A DNA stretch of 64,000 nt. Origin: Rhodoplanes serenus. Lineage in GTDB: Bacteria; Pseudomonadota; Alphaproteobacteria; Rhizobiales; Xanthobacteraceae. This document shows positions 59,887-64,000 of this stretch, piece after piece; position 1 is the first letter of the stretch, and each line of letters opens with the position of its first letter. A program made the position numbers and the translations under genes. Below the pieces are notes generated by a model that searched no databases, was not told where the DNA came from, and was given only the letters and a program-made list of their open reading frames with translations. Where the stretch lies: NCBI GenBank assembly GCA_945897515.1, contig CAMDFO010000009.1, positions 31,405-95,404 on the forward strand. Reading direction: 5' to 3'.

Positions 59887-59911
59887 AAAAAGAGCCGCCG
59901 AATGCGGCGGC
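59887..59911 (-). terminator. Terminator-like hairpin upstream of the M48 gene
   Basis: GCCGCCG (59894-59900) pairs with CGGCGGC (59905-59911) across AATG. On the minus strand it is followed by CTCTTTTTGC. It forms a textbook intrinsic terminator, but it lies about 100 nt before the M48 start rather than after a gene. It may block antisense transcription from the aminotransferase side or act as an attenuator. Confidence 0.5.
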
Positions 59912-59937
59912 AGCGGGGCGGTCAGTGGAGATTTGGG

Positions 59938-61119
59938 ATGATGCTGGATTCGGCGCGGCGGCTGGTGGTGCCTTCGGCGCGCAGCGACGTGCCGCCGTTC
60001 ATTGTCACCGACGTGATGGCGGCAGCGGCGCGAATCGAGGCCGCGGGCGGACACGTGATCCACATGGAGGTCGGCCAGCCCGCGGCGGCTGCGCCGGCGG
60101 CAGCGCTTGCGGCGGCGCGGGCCGCGCTTGGTTCGGGGCCGCTGGGCTACACCGAGACGCTGGGCATCGGCTCCTTGCGCGCTCGCATTGCCCGGCACTA
60201 TTCCGAGTCATACGGCGTTGCTGTCGCGCCGGAACGCGTCATCGTCACCACCGGGTCTTCGGCGGGATTCATCCTTGCCTTCCTCGCCATGTTCGAGCCT
60301 GGCGAGCGCGTCGCGATCGCTTCGCCTGGTTATCCGCCGTACCGCCACATCCTCACGGCGCTGGGCTGCGAGCCCGTCCTCATCGAGACCACGGCAGAAA
60401 CACGATTTGCGATCACCGGCGAGATGCTGAAAGCCGCGCACGCGCGCGCAAAGCTCTCCGGCGTACTGATTGCAAGTCCCGCCAATCCGACCGGCACCAT
60501 GATGACGCCGGACGCGCTCGCCGAGTTGGTCCGCGTTGCCGAACACGAGGGCATCCGGGTCATATCCGACGAGATTTATCACGGCCTCGACTACACGGTG
60601 CCGGTGGAGACCGCGGCGCGATTGTCGGACACCGCGGTCGTCATCAATTCGTTCTCGAAATACTTCTGCATGACCGGCTGGCGCGTCGGCTGGATGGTGG
60701 TGCCCGACGCGCTGGTGCGGCCGATCGAGCGGCTGCAGGGCAATCTCGCGATCTCGGTGCCGACGCTGTCGCAGATCGCGGCGGAGGCGGCGTTCGAGGG
60801 GCGGGCCGAGATGGAGGCGGTCAAGCACGGCTACGAGGAGAACCGCCGAATCCTGGTGGGGGAACTGCCCAAGGCCGGCCTCGACAAATTCCTTCCGGTC
60901 GACGGCGCGTTCTACCTCTATGCCGACGTTTCGCGCTTCACGCAGGACAGCTTCGATTTCGCTAAGCGCATGCTGGAGGAGGCGGGCGTCGCCGCGACGC
61001 CCGGCGTCGATTTCGATCCGGCGCGCGGCAGGCAGTTCATCCGGTTTTCTTACGCCCGTTCGGCTGCCGACATGCAAGAGGCGGTCGAGCGCATCGGCGG
61101 CTGGCTGCGCGCGCGCTGA
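59938..61119 (+). CDS. Class I/II PLP-dependent aminotransferase
   Basis: This 393-residue fold-type I aminotransferase has the usual parts: GQPAAAAPAAALAAARAAL, YTETLGIGSLRARIARHY, TTGSSAGFILAFLAMFEPG, SPANPTGTMM, ISDEIYHGLDY and the PLP lysine in NSFSKYFCMTGWRVGW (about 241), plus a final RFSYARS arginine. The substrate is not clear. ATG at 59938 follows GGAG; ATG at 59941 is equally possible. It is divergent from the M48 gene. Confidence 0.9.
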   Translation: MMLDSARRLVVPSARSDVPPFIVTDVMAAAARIEAAGGHVIHMEVGQPAAAAPAAALAAARAALGSGPLGYTETLGIGSLRARIARHYSESYGVAVAPERVIVTTGSSAGFILAFLAMFEPGERVAIASPGYPPYRHILTALGCEPVLIETTAETRFAITGEMLKAAHARAKLSGVLIASPANPTGTMMTPDALAELVRVAEHEGIRVISDEIYHGLDYTVPVETAARLSDTAVVINSFSKYFCMTGWRVGWMVVPDALVRPIERLQGNLAISVPTLSQIAAEAAFEGRAEMEAVKHGYEENRRILVGELPKAGLDKFLPVDGAFYLYADVSRFTQDSFDFAKRMLEEAGVAATPGVDFDPARGRQFIRFSYARSAADMQEAVERIGGWLRAR

Positions 61120-61245
61120 CGTCGCGTCGGCGCTGCCCACACTGCCCATAGCCACGCTGCGTCGCCGATTGCCGATCAGGAGGCCGGCGGATACGCTGGC
61201 CTCGAAACCGGCCGATCAAGGCTGGAGAAATTCGGGGAGGGCGGC

Positions 61246-62229
61246 ATGTTTGGGAAACTCGCTTCAGCGGTCGCGGCACTGCTGGCTGCGTGCGCGCTGA
61301 CGTTTTCAGACGGCGCATCCGCGCAGGGCGCGTTTCCGAACAAGCCGATCCGCTTGATTGTCCCGCAGGCGCCCGGCAGCGCGACCGATACCATCGCACG
61401 GCTGGTCGCTGCCGAAATGAGCCAGATTCTCAACCAGCAGATCGTGATCGAGAACAAGCCGGGCGCGGCCTTTACCATCGGCCTGGACATGGTCGCGAAG
61501 GCCGCGCCAGACAGCTACACGATCGGCATCGGTCCTGTTGGTGGGCTCGCGATCAGTCCGAACATGGTTGAGCGGCTGCCCTACAACATCCTGCGCGACT
61601 TTCAGCCGATCGCGTTGATCAGTCGCGGCCACCTGCTGCTCGCGGTCGCGCCGACCTCGGACACCCGCTCGGTCAAGGACCTGATCGAGAAAGGCAAGAA
61701 GGACCCCGGAAAACTGACCAACGCCTCATCCGCCAACGGCTCGCCCGGCCACGTCGGCGGCGAACTGTTCAAGCACATGGCGGGAATCGAGGTTGTGCAC
61801 GTGCCGTATCGCGGCGGTGCTGCGGCGATCAACGACCTGATCGCGGGCCGCGTGGATTTCATGTTCGAGAGCCTGAATTCGATTTCGCCGCACGCGAAAT
61901 CCGGCAACGTGCGCGCCCTCGGGGTGAGTGGCGACCGCCGCTCGCCGGCGTTCCCGGAGTTGCCGACGGTGGCGGAGGCTGGCGTGCCGGGCTACAGCGC
62001 GCCGACCTGGAGCGGCTTGGTGGGGCCGGCCGGCATGCCGCGCGATGTGCTTGCGAAGCTCAACGACGCGGTCAACCGTGCGGTCACGACGCCGGCCTTC
62101 AAGGAGCGCTTCGGCCAGATCGGCGACGAGCCCGCCGGCGGCACGCCGGAGGAATTCGCCACCACGATCCGCGTCGAACTCGCCAAATGGGCGGACGTGG
62201 TGAAGCGCTCTGGCGCGAAAATGCAGTAG
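61246..62229 (+). CDS. TctC/Bug family binding protein
   Basis: This 327-residue periplasmic binding protein has a signal peptide (about 1-26, ending GASAQ) and the Bug pattern IRLIVPQAPGSATDTIARLV, IVIENKPGAAFTIGLDMV, HVPYRGGAAAINDLIAGRVDFMF and LPTVAEAGVPGY. It fits the standard family better than the three tandem copies at 54-57 kb. GGGGAGGG precedes the ATG. No transporter membrane genes are near. Confidence 0.9.
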   Translation: MFGKLASAVAALLAACALTFSDGASAQGAFPNKPIRLIVPQAPGSATDTIARLVAAEMSQILNQQIVIENKPGAAFTIGLDMVAKAAPDSYTIGIGPVGGLAISPNMVERLPYNILRDFQPIALISRGHLLLAVAPTSDTRSVKDLIEKGKKDPGKLTNASSANGSPGHVGGELFKHMAGIEVVHVPYRGGAAAINDLIAGRVDFMFESLNSISPHAKSGNVRALGVSGDRRSPAFPELPTVAEAGVPGYSAPTWSGLVGPAGMPRDVLAKLNDAVNRAVTTPAFKERFGQIGDEPAGGTPEEFATTIRVELAKWADVVKRSGAKMQ

Positions 62230-62242
62230 GGCGGGCCGCTCG

Positions 62243-62899
62243 CTAGAACTCGACGTCGAGTTCTTCGAACTCCTCGTGCTCGTCCTGCGCCGCCTTGATC
62301 CATTCCTGCATCTGCGGCATGGCCATGATGGTCTTGCAATAGGCGGCGCATTCCGCGTCGAGCTTCACGTCGTAGGTGATGAAGCGCGTCGCGACCGGCG
62401 CGAACATCGCGTCTGCCATGCAGGGCTTCTTGCCGAACAGGTATGGACCCTTGTGCTCCACGAGGCACTCACGCCAGATCGTGCAGATGCGGTCGATGTC
62501 AGCCTGCGCGCCGGCCCACATCTTGAACCCCGGATAGCGCGCCTTGAGATTCATCGGCAGCGCCGAACGCAGGTTGCTGAAGCCGGAGTGCATTTCGCCG
62601 GAGATCGAGCGGCAACGCGCGCGCGCCGCCCGCGCTTTCGGCATCAGGCCGGCGTCGGGATGCAACTCGTCCAGATATTCGGCGATCGCCAGCGTGTCCC
62701 AGACCTTGACGCCGTCATGGGTGAGGCAGGGCACTAGGAACGACGGCGACAGCAGGAGCAGCTCAGCGCGAGTCGAAGGATCGTCGCTGGAGACCACGAC
62801 CTCCTTGAAATCGAGCCCGGCCAGCTTGCAGAGCAACCAGCCGCGCAGCGACCAGGAGCCGTAATTCCTGCTGGCGATGGCCAGCGTGGCTTTGGCCAT
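62243..62899 (-). CDS. Glutathione S-transferase family protein
   Basis: This 218-residue protein has an N-terminal thioredoxin-like domain (ATLAIASRNYGSWSLRGWLLCKLAG with a candidate catalytic Ser, then the FLVPCLTHDG cis-Pro and DTLAIAEYLDEL glutathione-binding loop) and a helical C-terminal domain with KKPCMADAMFAPVATRF. The acidic tail (DEHEEFEELDVEF) is unusual. AGGGGGA precedes the ATG. It is divergent from the PHA depolymerase gene. Confidence 0.9.
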   Translation of the reverse strand: MAKATLAIASRNYGSWSLRGWLLCKLAGLDFKEVVVSSDDPSTRAELLLLSPSFLVPCLTHDGVKVWDTLAIAEYLDELHPDAGLMPKARAARARCRSISGEMHSGFSNLRSALPMNLKARYPGFKMWAGAQADIDRICTIWRECLVEHKGPYLFGKKPCMADAMFAPVATRFITYDVKLDAECAAYCKTIMAMPQMQEWIKAAQDEHEEFEELDVEF

Positions 62900-62948
62900 G
62901 AAGTGATCCCCCTGCAGCGTGACGGCTATCCGGCTTCAGAATTATCTC

Positions 62949-62988
62949 GCAGTGCAACATAAAATGCACTAGCCTTTTTGCACTGCAA
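62949..62988. promoter_or_regulatory. TGCA-rich operator candidates between GST and PHA depolymerase genes
   Basis: GCAGTGCAA (62949-62957), TGCACT (62965-62970) and the palindrome TTGCACTGCAA (62978-62988) occupy the divergent promoter region. The first is the reverse complement of nine bases of the third. PhaR regulators of PHA metabolism bind TGC-rich palindromes, so this is a candidate PhaR site (inference). Confidence 0.45.
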
Positions 62989-63018
62989 GGGGCGGTCGTG
63001 TGCCCGCGGGGGACTGGG

Positions 63019-64000
63019 ATGCTGTATCAGGCCTATCAGGCCCATTCCGACTTCATGGGCCCGGTCCGGGCGCTCGCGGGCGTCGCCGCACACGCAATCG
63101 GGCATCCGGCGATCGGCGCTCCCGGCCATGGGGTCGTGCGCAACCTGACTGCGGCCTACGAGCTGATCGCGCGCGCCGGGCTGACCCACCGCCGGCCGCC
63201 GTTCGGCATCGCCAGCGTCATGGTCGGCAACCGCGAGGTTGCGGTGACCGAAGAAGCGGCGCACGTCACGCCGTTCGGCACGCTGCTTCATTTCAAGAAA
63301 GACACCGATACCGAGCAGCCGCGCGTGCTGCTGGTGGCGCCGCTGTCGGGTCATTTCGCGACTCTCCTGCGCAGCACGGTGCGCACCATGCTGCCCGAGC
63401 ATGACGTCTACATCACCGACTGGCACAACATGCGCGACGTCGCGCGCTCGGATGGCCGCTTCGGCTTCGATGAATATGTCGACCACATTGTTGCGTTCCT
63501 GGAAGCGATCGGCGAGGGCGCGCATGTCATTGCGGTCTGCCAGCCTTGCGTCGCGGTTCTGATCGCGGTCGCGGTGATGGCGCAGCGAGACAATCCGGCC
63601 CAGCCGCGCAGCATGACCTTGATGGCTGGCCCAATCGACACCCGGGTCAATCCCACGCGCGTCAACGAACTTGCCAATTCCAAGCCGATCGAGTGGTTTG
63701 AGAAAAATCTGATCGCGCGCGTCCCGTTCCGCTACGGCGGCGCATCCCGGCGCGTCTATCCGGGTTTCGTGCAACTCGCGGCATTCATGAGCATGAACAT
63801 CGAGCGCCACCTGAAGGCGCATCGCGAGCTCTACGACAATCTCAGCAGGGGCGAACTGGAGAAGGCGAAGCTTACCAAGGATTTCTACGACGAGTATTTC
63901 GCCGTGCTGGACCTGTCCGAGGAGTTCTATCTGGAGACCGTGCGGATCGTGTTCCAGGAGCACAGCCTGCCCAAGGGCACGCTGGAGTGGCACGGCGAGA
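63019..64000 (+). CDS. phaZ: Intracellular polyhydroxyalkanoate depolymerase (3' end cut by window edge)
   Basis: About 327 residues are visible of a family near 400-440. It mobilises stored PHB granules in the cytosol. Seen are MLYQAYQAHSDFMGPVR, PFGTLLHFKKD, VLLVAPLSGHFATLLR, ITDWHNMRDV, and the nucleophile motif AVCQPCVAVL with catalytic Cys near 174, as in R. eutropha-type PhaZ. The His/Asp end of the triad lies partly beyond the window. A G-rich stretch precedes ATG 63019. Confidence 0.92.
   Translation, partial: MLYQAYQAHSDFMGPVRALAGVAAHAIGHPAIGAPGHGVVRNLTAAYELIARAGLTHRRPPFGIASVMVGNREVAVTEEAAHVTPFGTLLHFKKDTDTEQPRVLLVAPLSGHFATLLRSTVRTMLPEHDVYITDWHNMRDVARSDGRFGFDEYVDHIVAFLEAIGEGAHVIAVCQPCVAVLIAVAVMAQRDNPAQPRSMTLMAGPIDTRVNPTRVNELANSKPIEWFEKNLIARVPFRYGGASRRVYPGFVQLAAFMSMNIERHLKAHRELYDNLSRGELEKAKLTKDFYDEYFAVLDLSEEFYLETVRIVFQEHSLPKGTLEWHGE

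Overview
The window is GC-rich alphaproteobacterial chromosome, most likely Hyphomicrobiales near Bradyrhizobium/Xanthobacteraceae. This rests on the gene families seen: a DUF3551 small secreted protein, NDUFA12 next to DUF2155 and aat, a CreA homologue, a B12-dependent ribonucleotide reductase, many TctC/Bug binding proteins and an intracellular PHA depolymerase. It also rests on four exact GGAAC-N16-CGTT promoters, the EcfG general-stress sigma signature of this group. I see no tRNA, rRNA, CRISPR array, insertion sequence or prophage. Taxonomy is an inference from gene content.

Layout. 1-2506: a ThDP enzyme (cut by the left edge) behind an amino-acid-type binding protein. 2703-4502: aspS, then pirin and two exported amidohydrolases on the minus strand. 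7883-11281: tandem CSS/EAL c-di-GMP phosphodiesterases sharing an upstream element. 11431-19281: a patchwork of DoxX, DUF3551, DHFR-like, polysaccharide deacetylase, glutathione peroxidase, tautomerase, CreA and binding-protein genes, with a DnaA-box cluster at 12241-12324. 19671-34407: the glycogen/alpha-glucan/trehalose block glgP-pfkB, malQ (opposite strand), glgE-treS/mak-glgB-glgX, ending in a treZ stub. 34510-40150: EEP phosphatase, PLD-VTT protein, several very small genes and clpS. 40407-45796: a SUKH-AHSA1 fusion, a DUF2442/DUF4160 pair and nrdJ. 46682-48751: NDUFA12, DUF2155 and aat. 48851-51449: copper genes (DUF2946-like, YcnI, CopCD). 51573-59786: a response regulator, then the minus-strand set accC-accB-aroQ, three TctC paralogues, DsbA-family and M48 protease. 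59938-64000: aminotransferase, TctC, GST and a PHA depolymerase cut by the right edge.

How parts connect. GlgP, GlgX and MalQ handle breakdown and disproportionation of glucan; TreS/maltokinase, GlgE and GlgB form the maltose-1-phosphate route from trehalose to branched glucan. The EcfG promoter before glgP, and those before creA and two orphan small-protein genes, suggest that general stress drives part of this region. ClpS and Aat are both N-degron pathway parts. AccB, AccC and AroQ are housekeeping. The least explained material is the SUKH-AHSA1 fusion with its DUF2442/DUF4160 neighbours, a 16-residue Lys/Ala microprotein beside clpS, and the stress-promoter small proteins.

Starts were chosen from ribosome-binding sites, signal peptides and coupling with upstream genes. 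Many long antisense frames exist because of the high GC content and were excluded.
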